A stretch of 64,000 bases of DNA from Amesomyces nigricolor (lineage: Eukaryota > Ascomycota > Sordariomycetes > Sordariales > Chaetomiaceae). The position numbers were made by a program, and so were the translations under genes. Positions 33,055 through 41,487 of this stretch are shown one piece after another. The notes under the pieces were generated by a model. It did not search any database. It was not told the origin of the DNA and saw only the letters and a program-made list of their open reading frames with translations. How positions within the stretch are numbered: the stretch's first letter is position 1; every line of letters begins with the position of its first letter. Where the stretch lies: assembly GCA_004802645.1 (NCBI GenBank), contig SRKS01000003.1:186001-250000 (forward strand), read 5' to 3'.

Positions 33055-33915
33055 TCAAGCCATAGCGGCGGGCACAATCCAGGATGTCTTCTCCATGTCA
33101 TCCATTTCGACCACCTCATGCATTCCATTTTTCTCCTCGTCGAGCTCAATCTCGAGGACCTCCTCACCTTCGTCCTGCTCGTCGTAGTCGTCGTCCGCTC
33201 CTACAAGCTGAGCGCCTTTGATGTAGGGCGTAGCCAGCAGCTCGCCCTCGTTGCGCCGCTTGCGCGACAACCAAGCTCGCTTGTAGACGAGCTTCTTCAC
33301 ACGCAGGCCGATGATGAAGTCGTCCGAGTCGTCCCAGCCCTCGACGTCCGTATCCTCACCCAACCGATTGGCGCGCGGTCCGATTTTGATCGGCACCCCG
33401 CCGGGTTGCTGTATGCCGCCTTCTATCTTGCCGGTGAAGCTGGTCGCCTTCTTGATACGAACCGAAGGTCCGATGGCAATCTTCAGCCCTGTTACGATGT
33501 AGACAGGGTCGAAGCCACTGGCCTCCACAAACTCGGCCACGTCGCGCTCCCGCATGCTATTGCGCAGATACTCCACCGAGGGAGAGAAAGTTATTGTGTC
33601 GAGCCGGCGGAACTTATATTCGTCCTCGTTGGTGCACTCGCTCGCGTGCCTGAGCTCGCCGCCGATGCCGCCGACGCCAACCAGCTTGGCCCACACACCG
33701 AACTCGCCTTTGCGCATCCGAGAGCGCGTAGCGGTGAAGCCGCGCTTGTGGTGGCAGTAGAGCTGTCCCTGGGGGATGGCCACCCGGCAGTCGTCGTTGA
33801 GCACCTCGACGTCCCGGAGGTTGTTGAGGATGGTGCCCAGGTCGATCGGGCCAGACGGTGCGGGGCCGATAGAGAAGTTGGGTGGGAGGTGGTACGTGTG
33901 GATTAGGCCGCCCAT
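33055..33915 (-). CDS. Gasdermin-like pore-forming protein (HET-Q1/RCD-1 family)
   Basis: Intronless, 286 residues, close to the usual ~280 of fungal gasdermins. Family-like blocks: IHTYHLPPNFSIG at the start, a GFTATRSRMRKGEFGVWAK segment, FRRLDTITFSP, YIVTGLKIAIGPSV (about 150) and DDFIIGLRVKKLVYKR. After about residue 235 there is an acidic tail (DDDYDEQDEGEEVLEIELDE) of about 45 residues, matching the short inhibitory C-terminal segment removed by protease in HET-Q1. No signal peptide or classical membrane helix is seen, as expected for a protein that inserts after cleavage. Neighbours are an S8 protease and a STAND receptor. Assignment is from remembered family motifs; a profile search is needed to be certain. 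The start ATG at 33915 is the first in frame. Confidence 0.82.
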   Translation of the reverse strand: MGGLIHTYHLPPNFSIGPAPSGPIDLGTILNNLRDVEVLNDDCRVAIPQGQLYCHHKRGFTATRSRMRKGEFGVWAKLVGVGGIGGELRHASECTNEDEYKFRRLDTITFSPSVEYLRNSMRERDVAEFVEASGFDPVYIVTGLKIAIGPSVRIKKATSFTGKIEGGIQQPGGVPIKIGPRANRLGEDTDVEGWDDSDDFIIGLRVKKLVYKRAWLSRKRRNEGELLATPYIKGAQLVGADDDYDEQDEGEEVLEIELDEEKNGMHEVVEMDDMEKTSWIVPAAMA

Positions 33916-34029
33916 GATAATAAAAGACGGTCTAAGAGTTGAGAATTGCTAAGAGGATGGAGCTATAAAGGTGAGGGGTGCGCTTGCACTGGGGTGTCAA
34001 TTTGGAAGGGGAAAGGTGGATGACCTTGT
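33916..34029. promoter_or_regulatory. Short gasdermin-like gene upstream region, cut by an LTR
   Basis: Only 114 bp separate the start codon from the solo LTR at 34030, so the original promoter was split or replaced by LTR sequence. Confidence 0.6.
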
Positions 34030-34287
34030 TGTTGGAATATCTACGCCAGAGTCCAGTTCGGGCAGGACGACACAGCAGACAGGAGTGGCTTATTACCGGG
34101 GAAGTAGTCACGTGGCCTATGGCCTCGGGGACGGCTGCTTCAGCTGCAATGTCCGCACCCCTCATTCTTCCCCTCTTAGAAAGAGAGAATATGATCCACC
34201 TGAACCATCAATTTTGCGCGTCCCTCTAAGAGAAGAGGGTATTTGCTCTGTGTTTCCAATGTATCGCGATACCTGGTATTTCCTACA
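34030..34287 (+). mobile_element. Solo LTR, family B, copy 1
   Basis: 258 bp from TGTTGGAATATCTACGCC to TTTCCTACA. Flanking 5-mers CTTGT and ATTGT differ by one base, a decayed target-site duplication. It lies just upstream of the gasdermin-like gene. Confidence 0.85.
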
Positions 34288-34551
34288 ATTGTGTACGAGG
34301 TGCACGTTGACAGAAGGTGGGGTGACCAAGACCGACGCGGCACGGGGCGAGCCGCCATTCTTCCACTGGTAATGGGGTAAATTTGTTGAGTGCCCCACTT
34401 CCACCCACGCGCGACCTTCTTCAAGATAAACAGGCGGTATCATCAGTTTTTTCTCTCCCTGCCTTTTCCACGCGACAACTAATGATTTTGTTCTAGTGGT
34501 TGTGCCACAAAAACATAAACCCACTAGCCGTTGCTTCGTCTCCGGCTCTGA
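34288..34551. other. Segment between inverted LTRs
   Basis: No gene recognised. It is probably the 5' part of the gene whose SANT-like remnant follows. Confidence 0.35.
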
Positions 34552-34749
34552 TCAAGGCGCCGGCCAGCGAGACAGAAGAGCATAGGGATCACGAAGGACG
34601 AGGACAAGCCGACTTCAACTTCGAAGAGGGCAAGATACACGCCAGCGGACGATGTGAAGATCCGCCAACTGAAGGAGCAAGGTCTTTCTTGGATCGCGAT
34701 CGCCAAGCATTTCCTAGGGGGTAGTGCCGGAGCTATCGAGGTAGGCATC
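34552..34749 (+). pseudogene. Myb/SANT-like DNA-binding domain remnant, cut by LTR
   Basis: A basic stretch (SRRRPARQKS) leads into TPADDVKIRQLKEQGLSWIAIAKHF, of which the helix-turn-helix core is LKEQGLSWIAIAKHF followed by GAIEV, resembling fungal Myb-like domains (LKEEGLSWKEIAKHFPGR). The reading frame runs straight into the inverted LTR at 34750 and ends inside it. A gene interrupted by the insertion. Confidence 0.5.
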
Positions 34750-35019
34750 TGTAGGAAATACCAGGTATCGCGATACATTGGAAACACAGAGCAAATAACT
34801 TAGGCTCTTCTTCTAGAGGGACGTGCAAAATTGGTGGTTCAGGTGGATCATATTCTCTCTTTCTTCAAAGAGGGGAAGAATGAGGGGATGCGGACGTTGC
34901 AGCTGAAGCAGCCGTCCCCGAGGCCCTGTGCCATGTGACTACTTCCCCGGTAATAAGCTACTCCTGTCCTCCGCCGCGTCGTCCTACCCGGACTAAACTC
35001 TGGCGTAGATATTCCAACA
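34750..35019 (-). mobile_element. Solo LTR, family B, copy 2 (inverted)
   Basis: 270 bp, opposite in orientation to the copy at 34030. Flanking 5-mers are GCATC and GTATC, a target-site duplication with one change. Confidence 0.85.
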
Positions 35020-35490
35020 GTATCACCCCAAGCTTAAAACCGCCGATCCTCTCGAAGCGGGTCTCGACAGTGGTCTGATCACTCTTGGGCGCTCTCCCCA
35101 GTGGTTGGGGACGACGGCGGGGAGGAAGAGTTCCCGGTAGAGGAGATTTGTGGCGATAGGGGGCTGGATGACGGCGGCCTGGAACTCGTTCAGCGCTTGC
35201 ATGCCAAGGGCATTGTGCATGGCGACCTACAGCTGGAGAACATGCTTCTCGACAACCAAGGCCTGGTCCGGCTCTGTGATTTTGCCGAGGCCGTCTGGGA
35301 AGGGGCCTCAACCTGGCACTACGAGTCTCCAAACAGGCTTCTGAGAGGGGAACAGATGGGGAAGGACCCACCACCACCTACCGCCGAGGATGACTTGTAT
35401 AGCCTCGGTCTGGCCATCTGGCACTTGTATGCGGGCAAAATCCCACATCTGACACCTGTTCTCCAAGCACGTCCACAATCCACTTGATAT
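35020..35490 (+). pseudogene. Protein-kinase-like fragment (C-lobe only)
   Basis: Frame 35101..35487 carries the kinase catalytic loop GIVHGDLQLENMLL (HGD variant of HRD), CDFAEAV in place of DFG, an APE-like SPNRLLRG and AEDDLYSLGLAIWHLYAG (subdomain IX). The N-lobe with the glycine loop and lysine is absent; upstream lies the LTR. The fragment cannot bind ATP normally. It is a kinase-gene relic or part of the same gene as the SANT remnant. Confidence 0.6.
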
Positions 35491-35580
35491 CCGTCTTTAA
35501 CAAAGTCACCTAATACGCCACCCCCATCTGCCCCTCCCTCTCCCTCCGCTATTCCCCCTTCCCAAGATCCCACCGCTGCT

Positions 35581-37230
35581 TCATCTGCCCCTCTCTATTC
35601 CCCACCCCCCCTTCCTCCCCCTCCTCCCCCTCCTCCCCAGACCCCCCACAACCCCCCCAACCACACTCAACCCCGTCACCACAACCGCATACACCCCCAC
35701 AAGCAACACCAGTATCTCTGCCGTCTCATGCAGCGGCGGCCTCGCAAAGTCCAGCGGCACATTATTGTTTGGCCCCTGCCTTGCCACCGTCAGCTCGGCG
35801 CAAACGATCGTTATGGCGAGGAGGACGGTGAGCAGGATTGCCCAGGGGATGGTCCAGAGGGTGAAACGCGCTGTTGGTAGGGAACTGGAGGTATGGGTGG
35901 TGTGGGTGTGGGAGTGGTGGTGGGTGTGGTGGAGGCAGGCGAGGATTTGTTGGGTGTGGTGGGCACGGGTTTTGGGGTTGGATTTTCGTTGGGGGTGGGT
36001 GTGGGAAGTGGGAGGGCCGGATTCGACCGACTTTTCGGTGCGGCGTTGGTGGCGGGGGATGAGGCCCACGGTGGCAGGGCCGAAGATGCTGATGGTGAGG
36101 ATGAAGAGACCGACGGCGGTGGTGAAGACTGCGACGAGGCAGACACCGACGGTCCAGATGCGGAGGAAGGTGGTGAAGCCGGGGTCGATGAAGGGTTTCT
36201 TGGGCGTGAGGACGAAGTAGACGGTTGGGACGTTGTCGCAGGCGCCGCCGGGTTTGCTGCCGTGGTGGAGGAGGGGCCAGTTGAGGGCGGCGGTGCCGAA
36301 CATAAAGGCGGACCAGATTAGAAGGCCGATGGCGGTGGTCAGTTGGTCTTTGTAGTTAGCTGTGAGGAGAAAATGGCGGAGGGATTGTTTTGGGAATCGC
36401 GCGCGACGTTTGATGCGCAGTTCTTCGGAGGCGAGCAGGGTGACTTCTTGCTCGGTGGCGCGCGCCTCGGCGACAGATTGGTGGGAGTGCACCAGAGCGG
36501 CGATGTACAGGTCGCAGAGCTTGTCGATGTCGGCGCGAGTTGGAGCTGCGCAAATCTCCTCGATAAGTTCGGTGTTGTAGACTGTTGTAACCGCCCCTCG
36601 ATGGACCTCTTCGCTTGGCCGCCCATCTCGAACCTCAATTTGCTCGTGCCAGTGGGAAACGTAATGTTGAATAGCCTGGCTGAGGGCGGCCTGGGCACCG
36701 TCGTGATCGCGCTCTGCTTCTTCCGCCACGGCATGCAGCGCAAAAGCCTTGAGAACATCGGCATACGCGCGAGCTCTCGCCACGTCGAGACGTGTCACCG
36801 CGGCCTGGCGACACCGTTGCAATCGTTCTTCGTATTCGGCCTCCGCTTTCTCATGGCTTCTCCCCTCCACCACAAGTGCCTGTCGGAACAAGACGGTAAA
36901 GACAAAGAAAACCGGGTACCATAAGACAAGCTGGACCAGAACGGCGTAATCGATGATGATCAGGTTGTAAACCACCACATTGACGAACATGGTAACAAAC
37001 AGAGATAGAGCGAGGACGCCCCATGCTCCATGCCAGAAACGGAACTGCTTGTCGACGCTAAACAGCACAGCGATAATGGCGGCGGCGTAGAGTAGGTAGA
37101 AGCCAATGCGGATGCCAGTGCCGATGAGCATTTGGTCGCCGAAGATGTGGCACGGCATGTACGAGGTGACGGCGCTCTTCTCGTCGGTGCCGACAAAGCC
37201 GGTGCTTGTGATGCCTACAAAGTACCCCAT
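35581..37230 (-). CDS. Multi-pass membrane protein of unknown function
   Basis: Single exon, 549 residues from ATG 37230. Hydrophobic segments are visible around residues 42-62 (IGFYLLYAAAIIAVLF), 68-88, 92-120 (VVVYNLIIIDYAVLVQLVLWY), ~300-322, ~350-385 (LRIWTVGVCLVAVFTTAVGLF) and two near the C-terminus. Between them lies a long cytosolic-looking helical domain (residues ~125-290) rich in A/E/R with coiled-coil character (AEAEYEERLQRC). A histidine/threonine-rich loop (HTHTTHTSS) precedes the last two helices. I recognise no family. The lower-complexity C-terminal third has G/R-rich ends. Confidence 0.7.
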   Translation of the reverse strand: MGYFVGITSTGFVGTDEKSAVTSYMPCHIFGDQMLIGTGIRIGFYLLYAAAIIAVLFSVDKQFRFWHGAWGVLALSLFVTMFVNVVVYNLIIIDYAVLVQLVLWYPVFFVFTVLFRQALVVEGRSHEKAEAEYEERLQRCRQAAVTRLDVARARAYADVLKAFALHAVAEEAERDHDGAQAALSQAIQHYVSHWHEQIEVRDGRPSEEVHRGAVTTVYNTELIEEICAAPTRADIDKLCDLYIAALVHSHQSVAEARATEQEVTLLASEELRIKRRARFPKQSLRHFLLTANYKDQLTTAIGLLIWSAFMFGTAALNWPLLHHGSKPGGACDNVPTVYFVLTPKKPFIDPGFTTFLRIWTVGVCLVAVFTTAVGLFILTISIFGPATVGLIPRHQRRTEKSVESGPPTSHTHPQRKSNPKTRAHHTQQILACLHHTHHHSHTHTTHTSSSLPTARFTLWTIPWAILLTVLLAITIVCAELTVARQGPNNNVPLDFARPPLHETAEILVLLVGVYAVVVTGLSVVGGVVGGLGRRGRRGRKGGWGIERGR

Positions 37231-38025
37231 TGTGGTTGTGTTCCCCTCGAGTTCCTCCTGTTCTTAGTTGTGTCGAGTTGGATGTAGTCTTCTTGGGGGG
37301 GTCGGATGTTGGACCAAAGGGAGTGTCGGGTGGAATGGCCGCTGTTGATAGTTTTGGGCTCCTGGAAACACAATTCAATGACAGGCACTCGAGACACAGA
37401 CACAAGGGAGAGAGGAGGGACGGACTGATGAGCATGTGAGGCATTCTGCATTTTCCAACCCATGAGATTCGAATGCTGGCTAATTAACGCGTTACATCTG
37501 CAGCCCAACGGCCCCAGTCTCGTTTGTATGCACAATGACGGAGCTGAGGACGACCTAAATGGTATTGAACAACTGGTGATGGCTGGTCGAGATGCATGGT
37601 TGAGTGTCATGATTGGGCACCGAAACAATAATGTGGTTGTGGCTTGGCGCGAGTGCTGTGTGATCGACTCGAGCCCAACCTCGTGTGATTGCTGGACTAT
37701 CCGGTGAACAACTCACCGCTCGGCGGACGACAGCTCAGACCTCAACACCACGGCAACTCGGTGATGTGGTTGGTTCGGGACTCGGCGGGGTGAAAATTCA
37801 GGGCTTGGGGTTCGACGTTTTTCAGCCCATCAGAGAACGCCACGGCTTTTCAGAAGCAGGACAATGACGATGCCTGCCAGGCACGTTCCTTCTCGGAGCT
37901 TGGGAAGCTCCAACCTTATCAAGCTTTCTTTCTGTTCCTGAGTCGTCTCTGCTTCGCTTTCTTGGCGTCCCATTCGCTGGTCAGCCTGGTCTTTTCCGTC
38001 TTGCGCAAGAGTCAGACGCGTCAGA
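37231..38025. other. Divergent intergenic region
   Basis: About 0.8 kb between the membrane protein and the GPI-type protein; promoters of both. No repeat or RNA gene recognised. Confidence 0.45.
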
Positions 38026-39042
38026 ATGCGACACCACAGAATTTCTCTCGCGATATTTTGTCTGGCGACTGTTGTGTCAGCGCAGGAGTATCAATTCCTG
38101 AATTGGAACACGCCCAGGGCATATTTGGCATCCGAAAACATTGACCGTCGCCAGTCACCACTACCAGGTTATCACCCCGAATTCGGATCTTGTGGCAGCG
38201 GGACGACTTGCGAGAATGCGTGTGGCCCCAACTGGCTCTCCTGCCAGGCATCGACGGAGCTCTCGCTCTTCTGCTACAATAAGGTTGATATGAACCAAAC
38301 CTGCTGCGAGAATGGCTCTGGACGTGGGTCTCAACTCCAACAAAGCTTGATGTGATGCTGACTCGACCCGCAGGTGCTTGCGAGAACGGATACTACTGCG
38401 CCTGGCAAGAGTTCGGCGGCAAAGTCTGGTGTTGCAAGAATGTAAGCATACATCCCAACTCAGAGCAACCGAAACTAACTGTCACAAAGGGCCAAAGCCT
38501 GGAGGAATGCGGTCTTCCAATCTCCAGCTCATCCACCACAACCAACTCTCCAACAGGCTCGACAACTTCAGGCGGCTCAAGGCCCTCCTCGGCAACTGAG
38601 TCCGACACATCAGGTCCAACAAGCGGAGCAAGAACAAACTCCGGGTCGTTGTCCACCACCGACTCGCAATATCCCGCTTCTAGCGTCACATCTTGGGGAA
38701 TAACGACAGTCATATCCACCGTCACCTTCGCCGCGGTTACTGTGACAGTAACAGAACGTGGGGGCGGGTGTTCGTCATTAGATCCTTCGTCACACAGCGA
38801 CCCTCGCGGCAGGACTGCAACGACAAACACCATCACCAAGCCTCTGATGCTCTCTTCAACCTCCCACAGAACAGTGCGTGTCTCATCAATCCCTTTTGGC
38901 CAGATTTAAATACTGACCCTTTTGTGTTCAGACCTCAGATACTACCCCCAAGACAAACACAGTGGTTACAGGTGGTGCTGGGGCGCTGTCTGCTTGGTCT
39001 CTGGCCTTTGGCCTGGTTCTGCTTCCGTTGCTCTGGTTCTAA
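38026..39042 (+). CDS. Secreted cysteine-rich, probably GPI-anchored surface protein
   Basis: Four exons: 38026..38323, 38374..38441, 38490..38873 and 38932..39042; introns have donors GTGGGT, GTAAGC and GTGCGT and fitting phases; 286 residues. Signal peptide MRHHRISLAIFCLATVVSA. The next ~110 residues have about 14 cysteines in pairs (CGSGTTCENACGPNW, TCCENG, YYCAWQEFGG, WCCKNG). A long serine/threonine-rich stalk follows, then a C-terminal hydrophobic tail (WSLAFGLVLLPLLWF) preceded by TGGAGA, a typical GPI signal. It probably sits on the plasma membrane or in the cell wall. Function unknown. Confidence 0.8.
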
Positions 39043-39129
39043 GGCACTGCTCATCCAGGGTCGGTTTGAACTGGATAATCTGAGTGTTTGATCTTTTAGC
39101 AGTTTTCTTATTTGGATATGTTGGATACC

Positions 39130-39374
39130 TGTTGGATGTAATGTGGCTTTAATGCATACTGGCTCACGCAGGGCACGGAAAATTGATTGGGCTCAAATTG
39201 GTGATATTCTCTGTCCTTGATGCTTGTGGGCTTTTGTGTTGTTCGTTGGTTCAAGGCTTCAAGGCTTGGAACTTGTCTTCGCGTGCTCTCTTCCGCACCC
39301 AATTTCAATGGGTGGGGGAGCTGGCACCTGACACAGGCGGCCTGAGGCATCCCGATTACTCATCACTTCCAACA
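39130..39374 (+). mobile_element. Solo LTR, family A, copy 2, with perfect 5-bp target duplication
   Basis: 245 bp from TGTTGGATG to CTTCCAACA. ATACC at 39125-39129 is repeated at 39375-39379. It lies 87 bp downstream of the GPI-type protein. Confidence 0.92.
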
Positions 39375-39379
39375 ATACC

Positions 39380-39964
39380 CTTTTGCTTCGATTCGGAATT
39401 CCCAGCTGTGGAATGCTGGCAAATGCTGTGGCGGTAGGCTGGTTTGTTCAAGATTAATGGATTGTGTTGTCACCGTTCCTTTCAGCCTTTGAGCACTCGA
39501 TTTGCTTTTGACATGTACTTGTTCCCGGAATAAAAAATGGAGAACAATGTCTCTTGGCGATTTGACCAAGGGACAGTGACCTTGCAGCGGGACAAAGCAG
39601 TCAAGTGAGGAAAAACCCTAATCTCACTCCTCCCGCCGCCTTTGACAAACATGATTCTTTGCACAACATTGGAGTTATGGGATGTTTCGGCAACAATGGA
39701 CCAGTTTAGGACTAACCGCCCACAAAAATCCACTGTTTGAGGAGCCCGCAAGCTGTTCCCGGGAGAAGTCAGGGCTGGAGGTTAAACTTCGAAAACAGCC
39801 GAGGTGTCTGGGGCATGGACTCGACAGTATTCGAGCAAGTCGATGAGTCTATTTGTCTATATGAAGACCACGAGTCTTTTTGATTCCACCCAACACCACT
39901 GCTAACCTCATCCACACCTCATCAAAATTTTCCAATTCCTTTAGTCCCGGCACAGGCACGAGAC
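39380..39964. other. Intergenic region
   Basis: No convincing gene; holds the promoter of the proline-rich gene. Confidence 0.4.
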
Positions 39965-40915
39965 ATGACATCACAGCAACCACCACTCCAATTGCTCCGT
40001 TGGCGAGCGGAAGAGCGCCCAAGCAGCGACTCGATCCAGGTGTACTACTTCAGCAAACCTGACGGTTCCGTGTGGGCATCACCGCCCGGCCAAAAGGACG
40101 GCAAGTACACCATGATATCCGCCCCTCGGACTCCCAAGGAATGGGACCGTCCTTCTGGGGGCCGGGAGGCCCGTCCAGAGCCTCTCACACCCAATCCAGT
40201 GGCGGCAATAGACGCAGCTCCAGACCGCCACCACCCTCCTCTTTTCCTCCCCAATCTTCTCCTCCCCCTCCCTATTCATCCCCTCCTCACTATCCGTCTT
40301 CTCAGCTTCGCCCTCCCTCTTCTCCACAGCGCGCTCCCTGTCATCTCCCGCGCTCGGGCTCTATTCCCCCGCGTGACCCCCTCCTCCCCTGCGCTCTCAA
40401 TCCATCTCCCCGCGCTCTCCCCCCCTCCCCCCCCCCTCCCCCCCCCCCCGCGGCGCACAAAGTCCCATACTAACAGGCAATGCAGCAAGTCCAGAAACAA
40501 CAAGAAACAGCTGTACATCATCCGTGAGCGCAAACCCAACGGTTGGAACGCGCTCGGCTGCGCCATCAAAGGGCTCTTCTCATCGTCGTCTGACAAGTCA
40601 GTTTCGGAGCACGAGACTCGGACGGAGAGAGGCCGTGACAGAAGCAGGAGAAACAGTAGGCACATTTCCCAAACCCCGCCACCGCCACGGCCACCGCCGC
40701 CGCCGGCACCGCGCGCGGAGCGGCGGAGGGAGTCGTATTATCCGCCGCAGGCAGGGGCGAGTCGGGCGACAACGGGTGCGATGGGGTCGAGGCGGAATAA
40801 TTGGGATGCTGGTGGTGATGGTGATGCGTCGAGAGGGAGCTATTCTGGTGTGGTGCAGCTGTATAGTGGCCGGGGTCGCGAGAGTGAGAGGAGGAGGTCG
40901 GGGGGTGGGTGGTGA
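39965..40915 (+). CDS. Proline-rich hypothetical protein, exon structure uncertain
   Basis: A continuous frame of 316 residues starts MTSQQPPLQLLRWRAEERP and includes SDSIQVYYFSKPDGSVWASPPGQ, which looks genuinely coding. The middle lies over a long poly-C tract (about 40420-40452) where another frame is as good (rich in P and S). A CATACTAAC branch-like site followed by GGCAATGCAG at about 40485 suggests an intron ends there, and the part after it (KKQLYIIRERKPNGWNALG) again looks coding. The C-terminal region is rich in R, G, S and P. No family recognised. Confidence 0.45.
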   Translation: MTSQQPPLQLLRWRAEERPSSDSIQVYYFSKPDGSVWASPPGQKDGKYTMISAPRTPKEWDRPSGGREARPEPLTPNPVAAIDAAPDRHHPPLFLPNLLLPLPIHPLLTIRLLSFALPLLHSALPVISRARALFPRVTPSSPALSIHLPALSPPPPPLPPPPRRTKSHTNRQCSKSRNNKKQLYIIRERKPNGWNALGCAIKGLFSSSSDKSVSEHETRTERGRDRSRRNSRHISQTPPPPRPPPPPAPRAERRRESYYPPQAGASRATTGAMGSRRNNWDAGGDGDASRGSYSGVVQLYSGRGRESERRRSGGGW

Positions 40916-41487
40916 GAGGTGAATAGAGGGAAGGGGGTGGAGAGCAGGGGGAAACAGTTAGACGGGGAAAACAAAAACGAAAAACAGGTTAAAATGGGAG
41001 AAAACTCTAGAAAAATATGAGTGTTTCCTTTTTCTCTTCTACTGCAAGATTGCCTGAGATCTCAGATATGAACTTGTCTCCTTCGATCAACCGCCCATGC
41101 TATATTAAAATTGCAATTGTAAAATAATATGTGCATAGCTTCATTTTTAAGACTACCTATCCATCCATATTTTTCAAAGCCTGGCCTCAGAGCGCGATTG
41201 TCATGATCCATTGTTCGGGATGAAACTAGACTGTTGTTCAATTCAGGGGTAAATTCAGGGGTAACGAAGGGGTAACGAAGGGCAACCAACCCCAGGGTTA
41301 GGGTAGATCCGCTTCCGCCAAGCGCCACTCGTCAACAGAATCCACTCTTCGTCAACTTTACTTCAACCTCTGGCTTTCTCATCGACCATCAGATCGACGA
41401 TCGAGTGCTATCTATCCCGAGTCGCAGCACCATTTCGGTGCTGATCAGTATCCAAGCTGGAGTCCATTATTCAAAAACACACTCAAA
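40916..41487. other. Intergenic region
   Basis: Promoter region of the antiporter. A short TTAGGG-like string near 41297 is not a telomeric array. Confidence 0.4.

Noticed and set aside
41297..41320. TTAGGG-like string
   Set aside because: Only one or two units, inside ordinary sequence; not a telomere or interstitial array.
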